Assembly (NCBI GenBank): GCA_963765375.1
Contig: CAVXVZ010000010.1
Span: 248,001-312,000 of the forward strand
Length of the DNA stretch: 64,000 bases
From: Roseiarcus sp963765375
Lineage (GTDB): Bacteria > Pseudomonadota > Alphaproteobacteria > Rhizobiales > Beijerinckiaceae
Reading direction: 5' to 3'
The position numbers and the translations under genes were made by a program. Position 1 is the first letter of the stretch; the number at the start of each line of letters is the position of its first letter. The notes beneath the pieces are model-generated. The model was not told where the DNA came from and did not search any database. It worked only from the letters and a program-made list of their open reading frames with translations. This document shows, piece after piece, positions 1 through 8,277 of this stretch.

Positions 1-151
1 TGCCGGCCAGATCGGCGAGCAAGCCGAGGTTGGCGAGGACGGTCGTATTGTCTGGAGTTTTCCGGACCGACGGGACGCGGAGTTGAGGATCGGGTATGGC
101 GTGCGCGGTGAACTTGGGAAGCGTGTTGGGAAGAGGTTTGGCGGTCGGCAT
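1..151 (-). CDS. Hypothetical protein, N-terminal part only (runs off window)
   Basis: The minus strand carries an ATG at 151-149 preceded by a strong Shine-Dalgarno (AGGAGGGA complement, about 155-163) and stays open to the window edge for 50 codons. The peptide begins MPTAKPLPNTLPKF and is rich in Pro and Thr, with a hydrophobic stretch (ANLGLLADLAG) where it is cut. I do not recognise the family. The ribosome binding site and open frame make a real gene likely. Confidence 0.6.
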   Translation of the reverse strand, partial: MPTAKPLPNTLPKFTAHAIPDPQLRVPSVRKTPDNTTVLANLGLLADLAG

Positions 152-745
152 AATATTCCCTCCTGCAATCAAAGAGTGACCCCCGCAGACGCGCGACACG
201 ACGTACGTCGATGCGCGCCGCAAACATCGTCTGGGCGGGGACAGTCGGAATCAAGAAAAGGTCAGGCTCGCGTTACAAACGTATCAAGTAGATCGCGTGA
301 CAACCAGATTGGGAGGACAAACCGAATTTGGCGAAAATGAACTCGACTAACAACCATAATCACGAAGGCGAATATTGTGCTCGCGCTTGAACAAAAAAGC
401 AAGTCAATTTTTTTGTTCGAGGCCGCGTGTGATCCCGGTCACAGTATTCGGGCGACGCGAGCCCGGCGCGCTCCAGCGACGCTCCCTCCTTTTACTGCTG
501 ACGCGCGTTTTACTTTTGACTCTGATTGGCTGCGACGAGCCCATTCAGCGACCCCTGCCTTGTCGCGCGGAACGCGGTTGGCGAAATCCTTCAGGCAGGC
601 ATCCTCGGGAGGCGGGCGCTCCCTGCTTCGCCGAGCGTGCGGAGTCTTGGCGCGCGGCTCGATCTCGGACGGACAGCGCGCGTCGCCTCCTGACTGAACT
701 TGTTGTAGGATTTCCGACGACCGATGGTCGACCGGGAGTCCTTCG
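152..745. other. Intergenic region with one long AT-rich hairpin
   Basis: No convincing gene is seen; the open frames lack ribosome binding sites and have unnatural Arg/Ser-rich composition. The notable structure is at 386-421: a stem of about 13 bp formed by GAACAAAAAA (389-398) and TTTTTTTGTTC (408-418), loop about 9 bases. It can fold on either strand and ends in A/T runs, so it could work as a bidirectional terminator, but no gene transcribes into it from the left. The rest probably holds the promoters of the two divergent flanking genes. Confidence 0.45.
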
Positions 746-1219
746 ATGGCCGTTCGCCGCGCGCCGATCCTGGCGAAGATCCCGCCGCCGGCTCAGTTCG
801 CGCTGACGTTTCTGGTTGGAGTGGGGCTCGATCGGCTCATGCCGTGGCGGCCGGCTTGGATGACGATGCAGATGGTGCACTGGGCGGGCTTTGCGCTTAC
901 GCTCTCCGGCTGTTCGCTCGCCGCGGCCGCGGCGGGACGGTTCGTGCTCCGGCGCACGACGCTCCATCCGACCGGTGAGCCGGCGCATCTCGTCGTCACG
1001 GGCGCGCACGCATGGTCGCGCAACCCGATGTATCTGTCCTTGACGGCCGTCTACATCGGTTTGGCGCTCGCGCTTGGGAGAGCCTGGCCGTTGATTCTCG
1101 CGATTCTTCCGTGGGCTTCGATGAACTGGGGCGTGATCCCGTTCGAGGAGGCGCGCCTTAGCGAAACCTTCGGCCGGAACTACGCCGGCTATTGTCGGGA
1201 AGTCCGGCGCTGGATTTGA
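746..1219 (+). CDS. Isoprenylcysteine carboxyl methyltransferase (ICMT/PEMT)-family membrane protein
   Basis: A 157-residue integral membrane protein with hydrophobic segments near residues 14-30, 40-65 and 95-125. The signature lies in the second half: LVVTGAHAWSRNPMY, then a hydrophobic hairpin, then EEARLSETFGRNYAGYCREV. This R-NP-Y...EE...L...FG..Y..Y...V pattern is the SAM-binding core of the ICMT/phospholipid methyltransferase superfamily. Bacterial members methylate unknown lipid or small-molecule acceptors. GGGAG lies upstream of the ATG. It stands alone, so the substrate cannot be inferred from context. Confidence 0.8.
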   Translation: MAVRRAPILAKIPPPAQFALTFLVGVGLDRLMPWRPAWMTMQMVHWAGFALTLSGCSLAAAAAGRFVLRRTTLHPTGEPAHLVVTGAHAWSRNPMYLSLTAVYIGLALALGRAWPLILAILPWASMNWGVIPFEEARLSETFGRNYAGYCREVRRWI

Positions 1220-1368
1220 AGAGGCTGCGCCGTCAGTCGGGGGCCGCCGGCGGGTTCGCGGAAGCAAGGCCGCGGAGCTGGCGCGCATCAGCCCCGCCGT
1301 GACGGCGTGGCCTTACAAACGCCGCTCCGTTCCACAACGCTTGGAGCGATAACGCAAAGGAGAGCGAC

Positions 1369-1965
1369 ATGGCCAAGACACTCGTCATCGGCGCCGCTGG
1401 CCTCATCGGCGCGCGAGTGGTGAAGGCGCTCGGCAAGGAGCATTGCATTCCCGCCTCGCGCAATTCCGGCGAGAACGTCGATATTTCCGATCCGAAATCG
1501 CTCGCCGCGCTATTCGAACGCGTTGGGGAGCTGGATGGGATTGTCTGCACGGGCGGAGCGGCCTGGTACAAGCCGTGGGATCAGCTGACCGACGAGGACT
1601 GGACGTTTTCTCTCGCCAACAAGCTGATGGGGCAGGTCAATGTCGCGCGCTACGGCGTGAAGTCTGTCCGGCCTGGCGGCGCGATCACGCTCACCACCGG
1701 CCTGGCGTCGCAATATCCCTCTCCGGGGAGCGCCGCCATCACCACCGTGAACGCCGCCGTCGAGGCCTTCGTGCGCGCCGCCGCCGCGGAGCCGTCGATT
1801 TCCGTGCGGGTGAACGCGGTCTCGCCGGGCTGGGTCGCCGAGACGCTGCAACAGATGGGGCGCGATCCAGCGGGCGGAATTCCGGCGGCGGATGTCGCGC
1901 AGGTCGTCGTGCGCCAGCTGCGCGAGGGCGCGAGCGGTTCGGTCGCGCCGGCCGCGAAAGTCTGA
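1369..1965 (+). CDS. Short-chain dehydrogenase/reductase-like protein lacking the usual catalytic Tyr-Lys
   Basis: A 198-residue Rossmann protein. The N terminus LVIGAAGLIGARVVKAL is the dinucleotide-binding glycine loop; DGIVCTGGA and VRVNAVSPGWVAETL are typical SDR strands. It is short for an SDR (usually about 250). Where the YxxxK active site should be, the sequence reads SAAITTVNAAVEAF, with no Tyr and no Lys. A small SDR subfamily with this substitution exists, so it is probably intact but mechanistically atypical. AAAGGAG sits ahead of the ATG. Substrate unknown. Confidence 0.8.
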   Translation: MAKTLVIGAAGLIGARVVKALGKEHCIPASRNSGENVDISDPKSLAALFERVGELDGIVCTGGAAWYKPWDQLTDEDWTFSLANKLMGQVNVARYGVKSVRPGGAITLTTGLASQYPSPGSAAITTVNAAVEAFVRAAAAEPSISVRVNAVSPGWVAETLQQMGRDPAGGIPAADVAQVVVRQLREGASGSVAPAAKV

Positions 1966-2178
1966 GAGGCTTCATCACGACCGAGGCGATGGCGGCGCAA
2001 CGTCAATATCGTCAAGGTCCAACTCGTCGAGCAAGACGCCCGCGCTGAAGGAACTCCCTCGCATCAAGCTCGTGAAGCGCCGGGGTGCGCTATACCTGCG
2101 CTCTTCCGTGTGATATGTTCGCCCGAAGGTCTGCGTCCGACGTCAGAGCGCCGAGCGCAGAATGGGGAGGGCTACACC

Positions 2179-2541
2179 ATGTACCTTAAGGCGCCCATGC
2201 TCTTGCTCTTGGCGGCGACGCCCTGCAGAGCCGAGTGCCATGTCGACCATTTCAACTATTATCATGGCTCCGAAGCTCCGGCGGCGATGCACGCAAGCAG
2301 CGGCGCGCCATGTTTGATGAAGTTCACGAACGGTGGCAAGTCGAACATCGATTCGATAGTCATCACCAAGCCGGCGAACCACGGCACGGCATCTTGGAAC
2401 GGCTCTACCGCCTATCCTTGGGTGTCGTACAAATCATCGGCAGGGTACAAAGGGCAGGATGAATTTTCATTTGATATTTCGGGGGCGAGCGCGCGGAGCA
2501 CCAGCCCAGCAAGCGTACGAGTCTCGGTGGACGTCAAGTAG
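2179..2541 (+). CDS. Small secreted protein with one Ig/cadherin-like domain
   Basis: A 120-residue protein. The ATG at 2179 has GGGGAGG just upstream and opens a clear Sec signal peptide (MYLKAPMLLLLAATPCRA then ECH). The mature part has VITKPANHGTAS and SSAGYKGQDEFSFDISG, the pattern of tandem bacterial Ig/cadherin-like domains (Big_9 type), here as a single copy of about 95 residues. Two cysteines, one just after the likely cleavage site and one about 40 residues on, could form a disulfide. An in-frame ATG at 2110 lacks a ribosome binding site. Function unknown; periplasmic or extracellular. Confidence 0.65.
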   Translation: MYLKAPMLLLLAATPCRAECHVDHFNYYHGSEAPAAMHASSGAPCLMKFTNGGKSNIDSIVITKPANHGTASWNGSTAYPWVSYKSSAGYKGQDEFSFDISGASARSTSPASVRVSVDVK

Positions 2542-2576
2542 ACAATTCGCGTCAGGCGCAGGTCGGTAGCCCTGCT

Positions 2577-3146
2577 TCAACTCTGCTGTGCGCCGCGGGC
2601 GGCTTCGGTGAGCGACGCGGCGACGTGGGGCGTGAACGAGCGCCAGACCTCGACATGGAACGCGCTTTCGCTGCGCCGCCACAGCACGATCTCCGCCTTA
2701 TCGTAGAGCGTGCGCGTCGCCGTCCCGACCGGAAACGCCTTAAGATCGAGATCGAGCGGGCAGCCGGCGTTGAGGACGGGCGCGGCCGCAGGCCCGCTGG
2801 CGATTAGGCCAATCTGGCGATGCGAGACGTCGACCAGGCTGTGCGCGGTCCCGTCGAGCACGGATTCGAGCATTTCGCCGAGCGGCGCGGGATCGGCGCC
2901 GTCCGCGATCATCAGCCATTCGTCGGGGCCGAGCCACAAAGCCGCGCGCCTCGCGCCCTCGCCCGCCGGCCCGAGCCGCACGGGCGGCTCGGCGCCGAAA
3001 GCCATCCCGCAGGCGAGACGCGCGCCCTCGCCGCCGCGCAGGATGAAGCGGGCGGCCGGCGGCGCCTCGGACAAGGCGAATCGCGGCCCAGCAGGAAGGG
3101 CAAGGCCTTCGAGCGGCGAGCGGGGCTTGAGCGCCGCATCAGACAT
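2577..3146 (-). CDS. soxG: Sarcosine oxidase subunit gamma
   Basis: A 189-residue protein, last of four genes on the minus strand, overlapping the soxA stop by 8 bases. It shows the GcvT-like fold expected of SoxG: LWLGPDEWLMIAD, SLVDVSHRQIGL and WRRSESAFHVEVWRSFTPHV. In the heterotetrameric enzyme the gamma subunit packs against the folate-binding half of alpha and has no cofactor of its own. Length (family about 180-210) and position fit. The homologous MgdD of N-methylglutamate dehydrogenase is the main alternative. Confidence 0.85.
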   Translation of the reverse strand: MSDAALKPRSPLEGLALPAGPRFALSEAPPAARFILRGGEGARLACGMAFGAEPPVRLGPAGEGARRAALWLGPDEWLMIADGADPAPLGEMLESVLDGTAHSLVDVSHRQIGLIASGPAAAPVLNAGCPLDLDLKAFPVGTATRTLYDKAEIVLWRRSESAFHVEVWRSFTPHVAASLTEAARGAQQS

Positions 3147-6135
3147 GGAGGCGCGCTCCCGGCTTGTCGTAGAAGACCGGAGCCGCGACCGTCACCGGAA
3201 TCGCGCCCCGCGGCATCGGGACATGGAGCTTGGCGCCGATCCGCGAGCGCCCCGCGGCGACGAGCGCGAGCGCGATCGAGCGGCCGAGGGTTGCGCTTGA
3301 GTAGGACGAGGTGACATGGCCGAGCGCAGCCGAGCCGGTCGCCGGCTTCGCGCCTTCCGTCACCTGCGCGCCCTCTTCGAGCACGATCGCGGGATCGTCG
3401 GTCAGGAGCCCGACGAGCTGCTTGCGATTCGCCGCCAGCATGTCGGGACGCGCGAGCGAGCGCTTGCCGACGAAATCCTTCTTCGATTTCCCGATCGCCC
3501 AGTCGAGGCCGAGGTCGGCGAGCGTCACCGTACCGTCGGTCTCCTGGCCGACGATGACGAAGCCTTTCTCGGCCCGCATCGCGTGCATCGCCTCGGTGCC
3601 GTAAGCGCACCCGCCTCGCTTCGCGACCTCGCGCCATGCTGCTTCCCAGACGGCGCGGCCGAAGTGCGACGGCACGTTGATCTCGTAGCCGAGCTCGCCG
3701 GTGAAGCTCACCCGCATGAGCCGCGCCGGAACGCCGCAGGCGCTCGCCTCGCGCACGGTCATGTGAGGCATGGCTTCGTTGGCGAGATCGACGCCTTCGA
3801 TCAGCGGAGCGACGCAATCGCGCGCCTTCGGCCCCTGGACCGCGATCGTCGCCCATTGCTCGGTCGTCGAAGTGAGCCAGACCTTGAGATCGGTGAACTC
3901 GGTCTGAAGATAGTCCTCCATGTGGGCCAGCACGGTGGGCGCGCCGCCGGTCGTGGTCGTGACGTGGAAGCGGTCGGGCGCGAGGCGCGCGATCACCCCG
4001 TCGTCGATGAGAAAGCCCGCTTCGCTCAGCATCAGGCCGTAGCGGCAGCGGCCGACTTCGAGCTTCTGGAACGCATTGGCGTACATGCGCTCGAGGAATA
4101 TCGCCGCATCAGGGCCGACGACCTCGATCTTGCCGAGCGTCGAGGCGTCGAACAGGCCGACGCACTCCCGCGTCGTCCGGCATTCGCGCGCGACGGCGTC
4201 GTGCATCGATTCACGGTCACGGGGAAAATACCAGGCGCGCTTCCAAAGCCCGACATCCTCGAACTTGGCGCCGTTCTCGGCCGCCCAGTCATGAATGGGC
4301 GTGCGGCGGATCGGATCGAACAGGTCGCCGCGCGCGGAGCCGGCGAAGGCGCCGAAGGTGACCGGCGTATAGGGCGGCCGGAAAGTCGTCAGGCCGACGT
4401 CAGGGATGGGCTTCGCGAGCGCGTCGGCGGCGATCGCGAGCGCGTTCATGTTCGAGAGCTTGCCCTGGTCGGTCGCCATGCCGGTCGTGGTGTAGCGCTT
4501 GATGTGCTCGATCGAGCGCATGCCCTCCTGCACCGCCAGGCTCACGTCCTTGGAACACACATCGTTCTGGAAATCGACGAACGCCCTGCCGCGGCGGCCG
4601 GCGCGAGGCGGCGGCGCGGCCCCGGCGCCGGTCATCGCAACCGCGCCGCTCACGGCGTAGACCTGCGCGCCCGGGGCGGCGAAGCCGGCGGCCGCCGCCG
4701 CTGCACGCCCTGCCGAGTCGCCCTCCGCGAGCGCGCCCGCAAGATCGAAGGTCGCATTGCAGGCCCCGGCCGACCGCTCGCGCTGCGCCGAGGCGCCCGG
4801 CTTGAACACTTGCCGCGCCTCGTCGAAGACGAGCCTGCCGCGCGATTGCGAAAAGAGATGCACCGAAGGCGTCCAGCCGCCCGACATGAGCAGCGCGTCG
4901 CAGGCGACGGTTCGGTCCCCGCCCGCGCGCCTGACGCGAACGGACTGGACGCGAAGGCGCCCGCCGACGCCGAGGATCTCCGCCCCGGCCGCGACCTCGA
5001 GGCCCGCCGCGCGCGCGGCCTCGCACAGCGGCCCGTTCGCGTCCAGGCGCAGATCGGCGATGAGCGCGACGTCGGCGCCCGCTTGCCTGAGGTCGAGCGC
5101 GGCGCGATAGGCGCCATCGTGCGCGGTTGCGACGACGATGCGCTCGCCGACCTTGACGCCATAGTGGCGGCAATAGCGCCGCGCGGAATCGGCGAGCATC
5201 ACGCCTGGGCGGTCGTTATCCGGGAACACCAGCGGGCGTTCAATCGCCCCGGCCGCCAGCACGACCTCTCGCGCGCGCATCTGCCACAACCGTTCGCGCG
5301 GCAAGTCGGGATCGGCGATCAGGTCAGCTTCGGCGATCCGCTCGTTCAAGGCGACGAAGTTCTGCGCGTAATAGCCGAACGCCTGCGTTCGCGTCATCAG
5401 GCGCACGTTTGGCCGCTCCTGAAGCGCAGCGGCCGCCTTCGCCAGCCAATCGCGCGCGGACATCGTCTCGATCCCGGCCTCGTTCTCGACGAGGAGCGAG
5501 CCGCCCAGCGCCGGATTTTCGTCGCACAAGACGACGCGAGCGCCGCTTCCGCTCGCGGCCAGCGCCGCGGCGATCCCCGCCGGGCCGCCGCCGACGATCA
5601 GGACGTCGCAATGCGCGAACGTCCGCTGATAGCGGTCGGGATCGGGCTCGCGGGGACCGACCCCGAGACCCGCGGCGCGGCGGATCGCCGGCTCATAGAC
5701 ATGCGTCCAGGCCCAGTTCTTGCCGAACAGGTTCGGACCCATGAACGTCTTGTAATAGAAGCCGGCGCCGAACAGCGGCGACAGGAGATCGTTGACCGCG
5801 CCGACGTCGAATGCGAGCGACGGCCAGCGGTTCTGGCTCGAAGCGCTGAGTCCATCGTGGAGCTCGGTCTGGGTCGCGCGCAGGTTGGGCGTGAACCGGC
5901 CGGGCCCGCGCGAAAGGGCGACGAGCGCGTTCGGCTCCTCGCCCCCGATGCTGAGGATTCCCCGCGGCCGGTGATATTTGTACGAGCGCCCGACGAGATG
6001 AACGCCGTTGGCGAGAAGCGCGGAGGCGAGCGTATCGCCGGCATAGCCCTGGTAGGCGACGCCGTCGAAGGTGAACTTGAGCGGGCGCGAGCGATCGACC
6101 GAACCGATGCCCTCGACGCGAAAGGCCTGACTCAT
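3139..6135 (-). CDS. soxA: Sarcosine oxidase subunit alpha
   Basis: A 998-residue subunit of the cytoplasmic enzyme that oxidatively demethylates sarcosine to glycine and can pass the one-carbon unit to tetrahydrofolate. Order: an N-terminal ferredoxin-like domain (residues about 10-95, with YKYHRPRGI), a dinucleotide-binding domain starting DVLIVGGGPAGIAAALAASG (about 175), a second nucleotide-binding half, and a C-terminal aminomethyltransferase domain from about 610 (ATTGGAPTV, FTGELGYEINVP). The ATG at 6135 overlaps the soxD stop (ATGA); upstream in-frame starts would run through soxD. Length is typical. Confidence 0.93.
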   Translation of the reverse strand: MSQAFRVEGIGSVDRSRPLKFTFDGVAYQGYAGDTLASALLANGVHLVGRSYKYHRPRGILSIGGEEPNALVALSRGPGRFTPNLRATQTELHDGLSASSQNRWPSLAFDVGAVNDLLSPLFGAGFYYKTFMGPNLFGKNWAWTHVYEPAIRRAAGLGVGPREPDPDRYQRTFAHCDVLIVGGGPAGIAAALAASGSGARVVLCDENPALGGSLLVENEAGIETMSARDWLAKAAAALQERPNVRLMTRTQAFGYYAQNFVALNERIAEADLIADPDLPRERLWQMRAREVVLAAGAIERPLVFPDNDRPGVMLADSARRYCRHYGVKVGERIVVATAHDGAYRAALDLRQAGADVALIADLRLDANGPLCEAARAAGLEVAAGAEILGVGGRLRVQSVRVRRAGGDRTVACDALLMSGGWTPSVHLFSQSRGRLVFDEARQVFKPGASAQRERSAGACNATFDLAGALAEGDSAGRAAAAAAGFAAPGAQVYAVSGAVAMTGAGAAPPPRAGRRGRAFVDFQNDVCSKDVSLAVQEGMRSIEHIKRYTTTGMATDQGKLSNMNALAIAADALAKPIPDVGLTTFRPPYTPVTFGAFAGSARGDLFDPIRRTPIHDWAAENGAKFEDVGLWKRAWYFPRDRESMHDAVARECRTTRECVGLFDASTLGKIEVVGPDAAIFLERMYANAFQKLEVGRCRYGLMLSEAGFLIDDGVIARLAPDRFHVTTTTGGAPTVLAHMEDYLQTEFTDLKVWLTSTTEQWATIAVQGPKARDCVAPLIEGVDLANEAMPHMTVREASACGVPARLMRVSFTGELGYEINVPSHFGRAVWEAAWREVAKRGGCAYGTEAMHAMRAEKGFVIVGQETDGTVTLADLGLDWAIGKSKKDFVGKRSLARPDMLAANRKQLVGLLTDDPAIVLEEGAQVTEGAKPATGSAALGHVTSSYSSATLGRSIALALVAAGRSRIGAKLHVPMPRGAIPVTVAAPVFYDKPGARLHV

Positions 6136-6437
6136 GCGCCCGGGCCAGTCCGGTCGGCGGCGACCTCGGGCCGCGCTTCGCCCGCCTTGTAAACCGCCAG
6201 GATCTTGTCGCTCACCGTATCGCGGAGGCAATTGAAGAAGCGACCGCAGCCGAACGCATGGCGCCAGCGCTCGGCCGCCACGCCCTTGGGGTTCGAGCGG
6301 AAATAAAGGAAGCTCGCCCATTCGTGGTCGGAGAGCGCGGCCGGGTCGGCCGGCCTCGCGATGTGGGCTTCGCCGCCATAGCGAAACTCGATTTCCGGCC
6401 GCTCCATGCCGCAATAGGGACAGGCGATCAGCAGCAT
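6132..6437 (-). CDS. soxD: Sarcosine oxidase subunit delta
   Basis: A 101-residue zinc-binding subunit. CPYCG near residue 7 and HAFGCGRFFNCLRD near residues 60-74 supply the ligands known for SoxD; RYGGEAHIARP and LYFRSNPKG are also family hallmarks. Seven bases separate it from the soxB stop, and its stop overlaps the soxA start, so translation is probably coupled. The last 15 residues are a low-complexity tail. Confidence 0.92.
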   Translation of the reverse strand: MLLIACPYCGMERPEIEFRYGGEAHIARPADPAALSDHEWASFLYFRSNPKGVAAERWRHAFGCGRFFNCLRDTVSDKILAVYKAGEARPEVAADRTGPGA

Positions 6438-6444
6438 GACCGGC

Positions 6445-7695
6445 TCAATGCGCCACCGCCGCGGCGGCGGCTTCGTCGATCAGCCGGCCGGAACGGAAGC
6501 GGTCGAGCGTGAACGGCGCCGCGAGCGGGTGCGGCTCGCCGCGAGCGATCGTGTGCGCGAACACATGGCCCGAGCCTGGCGTCGCCTTGAAACCGCCGGT
6601 GCCCCAGCCGCAATTGACGTAGAGGCCCGGAACCGGGGTTGAGCCGATGATCGGCGAGCGGTCGGGCGTCACATCGACGATGCCGCCCCAGTTACGCAGC
6701 ATCCGCATCCGCCGCACGGCCGGAAAGAGTTCGCAGATCGCCTCGAGCGTGTGATTGGCGATGTGCAGGCCGCCGGTCTGGGAATAGGAAATGTAGGCGT
6801 CGGTGCCGGCGCCGATCACGAGCTCGCCCTTGTCCGACTGCGACATGTAGGCGTGGATGGTGTTCGACATCACGACGCACGGCATCATCGGCTTGACCGG
6901 CTCGGAGACCAGGGCCTGCAAAGGATAGCTCTCGAGCGGCATCCTGACTCCGGCCATCGCCATCACGACCGACGTATGCCCGGCGGCGACGACGCCAACC
7001 TTTTTGGCCGCGATCGCGCCCCGCGTCGTGTCGACGCCCGAAACCGCCCCGGACGCGTCGCGGCGGATCGCGGTCGCCTCGCAATTCTGGATGATGTCGA
7101 CGCCGCGCGCCGACGCCGCCCGCGCGTAGCCCCAGGCGACCGCGTCGTGCCGCGCCGTGCCGCCGCGCCGCTGCAGCGCGGCGCCGACGACCGGATAGCG
7201 GATGTCGCGGGCGATGTTGAGAAGCGGGCAGAAGGCCTTGGCCTCCTCCGGCGTCAGCCATTCGTTGTCGACCCCGGCCAGGCGATTGGCGTGGACGTGG
7301 CGCTTGGCGACCTGGACGTCATGGGTGTTGTGCGCCAGCATCATGACGCCGCGCGGCGAATACATGACGTTGTAGTTGAGCTCCTGCGACAGGCCCTCCC
7401 AGAGCTTCAGCGCGTGCTCGTAGAGCGCGGCCGATTCCTCCCACAGGTAATTGGAGCGGATGATCGTGGTGTTGCGCCCGGTATTGCCGCCGCCGAGCCA
7501 GCCCTTCTCCAAGACCGCGACGTTGCCGAGGCCGTGCTCGCTCGCGAGGTAGTAGGCGGTCGCGAGCCCATGCCCGCCGGCGCCGATGATGACCGCGTCA
7601 TAGGCCGCCTTCGGCTCGGGGTTGCGCCATTGCTCCGGCCAGCCTGAATTGTGCTTGAGCGCCTGCAACGCCACATTGGCAAAGGAAAATCGCAC
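6445..7695 (-). CDS. soxB: Sarcosine oxidase subunit beta
   Basis: About 416 residues, first gene of soxBDAG. It has the FAD/NAD fold YDAVIIGAGGHGLATAYYLA, the ASEHGLGNVAVLEKGWLGGG segment, and GGTARHDAVAW, which holds the His that covalently carries FMN in characterised SoxB. This subunit oxidises sarcosine. I place the start at GTG 7695 because VRFSFANVALQALKHNSGWP lines up with the usual family N terminus. An ATG at 7740 would add 15 residues; neither has a good ribosome binding site. Paralogue MgdA is a possibility, but no mgsABC genes are nearby. Confidence 0.9.
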   Translation of the reverse strand: MRFSFANVALQALKHNSGWPEQWRNPEPKAAYDAVIIGAGGHGLATAYYLASEHGLGNVAVLEKGWLGGGNTGRNTTIIRSNYLWEESAALYEHALKLWEGLSQELNYNVMYSPRGVMMLAHNTHDVQVAKRHVHANRLAGVDNEWLTPEEAKAFCPLLNIARDIRYPVVGAALQRRGGTARHDAVAWGYARAASARGVDIIQNCEATAIRRDASGAVSGVDTTRGAIAAKKVGVVAAGHTSVVMAMAGVRMPLESYPLQALVSEPVKPMMPCVVMSNTIHAYMSQSDKGELVIGAGTDAYISYSQTGGLHIANHTLEAICELFPAVRRMRMLRNWGGIVDVTPDRSPIIGSTPVPGLYVNCGWGTGGFKATPGSGHVFAHTIARGEPHPLAAPFTLDRFRSGRLIDEAAAAAVAH

Positions 7696-7942
7696 GTTAC
7701 GCGCCTTTGGGGTGAAGTCGGCGGCGACGATTGCCCGCATTCACTGGCAATTGCGAGACTAATTTCGCGGCGGCGGCGAAACTTTCTTTTTCGCCCGTGG
7801 CGCTGCGCGCGCCAGGCGATTTCGGTCAAATCGACGTGAGCAGGCGCGATAGACCCATCAGGGGGTGACGGCCGGCGCCGAAGCTGCTATGTTTGGTCGA
7901 GCCCGGAGAGCCCGGGTGCGGAAACGCGTGAAGGAGAATACT

Positions 7943-8020
7943 ATGAGCTGGACCGCTCCTGTCGTTATCGAAATCTGCGCTGGCATGGAAGTGACGGCTT
8001 ATCTCACCGCCGAAATGTGA
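7943..8020 (+). CDS. pqqA: PqqA, pyrroloquinoline quinone precursor peptide (orphan)
   Basis: A 25-residue peptide starting MSWTAPVVIEICAGMEVT and ending AYLTAEM. The E-V-T-x-Y core supplies the conserved Glu16 and Tyr20 that PqqE cross-links and that become the PQQ skeleton; the MxWxxPxVxEICxGMEVT pattern closely resembles methylotroph PqqA peptides. AAGGAG (7931-7936) lies 6 bases before the ATG and a hairpin follows at 8028-8058, so it looks like a complete one-gene unit. No pqqB, C, D or E is within reach; downstream is an unrelated minus-strand gene. Probably a spare or relocated pqqA serving enzymes encoded elsewhere. Confidence 0.9.
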   Translation: MSWTAPVVIEICAGMEVTAYLTAEM

Positions 8021-8027
8021 GCGCCTG

Positions 8028-8058
8028 CCGGCGTCTCCGTCAATTGGCGGAGCGCCGG
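8028..8058 (+). terminator. Hairpin after pqqA
   Basis: CCGGCG (8028-8033) and CTCCG (8035-8039) pair with CGGAG (8048-8052) and CGCCGG (8053-8058), giving an 11-bp stem with one bulged T and an 8-base loop. It starts 8 bases after the pqqA stop. The following bases are T-containing but not a clean T run, so it could be a terminator or an RNA-stabilising 3' structure. Confidence 0.6.
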
Positions 8059-8277
8059 AAACTCTTCCTAAAGTTATAATCCGGCGACGCCGGGTCGCTT
8101 ATGGACAAACGCGTCCGGGACCGGACTGCGGAGGGTGAGTTTTTGCCTCATTTTCCCGCCCTATTGCCCCCTCCGCGAAAAATTGATCCCGACTGATCTG
8201 ATCCCCCGGTGGTTCTCGTCGACCGCGGGGTGAGACGCGCCCGCGCACGCTTCCGGCAATCGCAACCTCAGCGAGGG

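Noticed and set aside
3316..6192. A 958-codon open frame on plus, antisense to soxA
   Set aside because: It is the mirror of the soxA coding strand in GC-rich DNA, is dominated by Arg/Ala/Asp, has no domain and no ribosome binding site; soxA itself is unmistakable.
7943..8277. A pqq biosynthesis operon starting at pqqA
   Set aside because: No pqqB, C, D or E follows; the next gene is an unrelated minus-strand exported protein.
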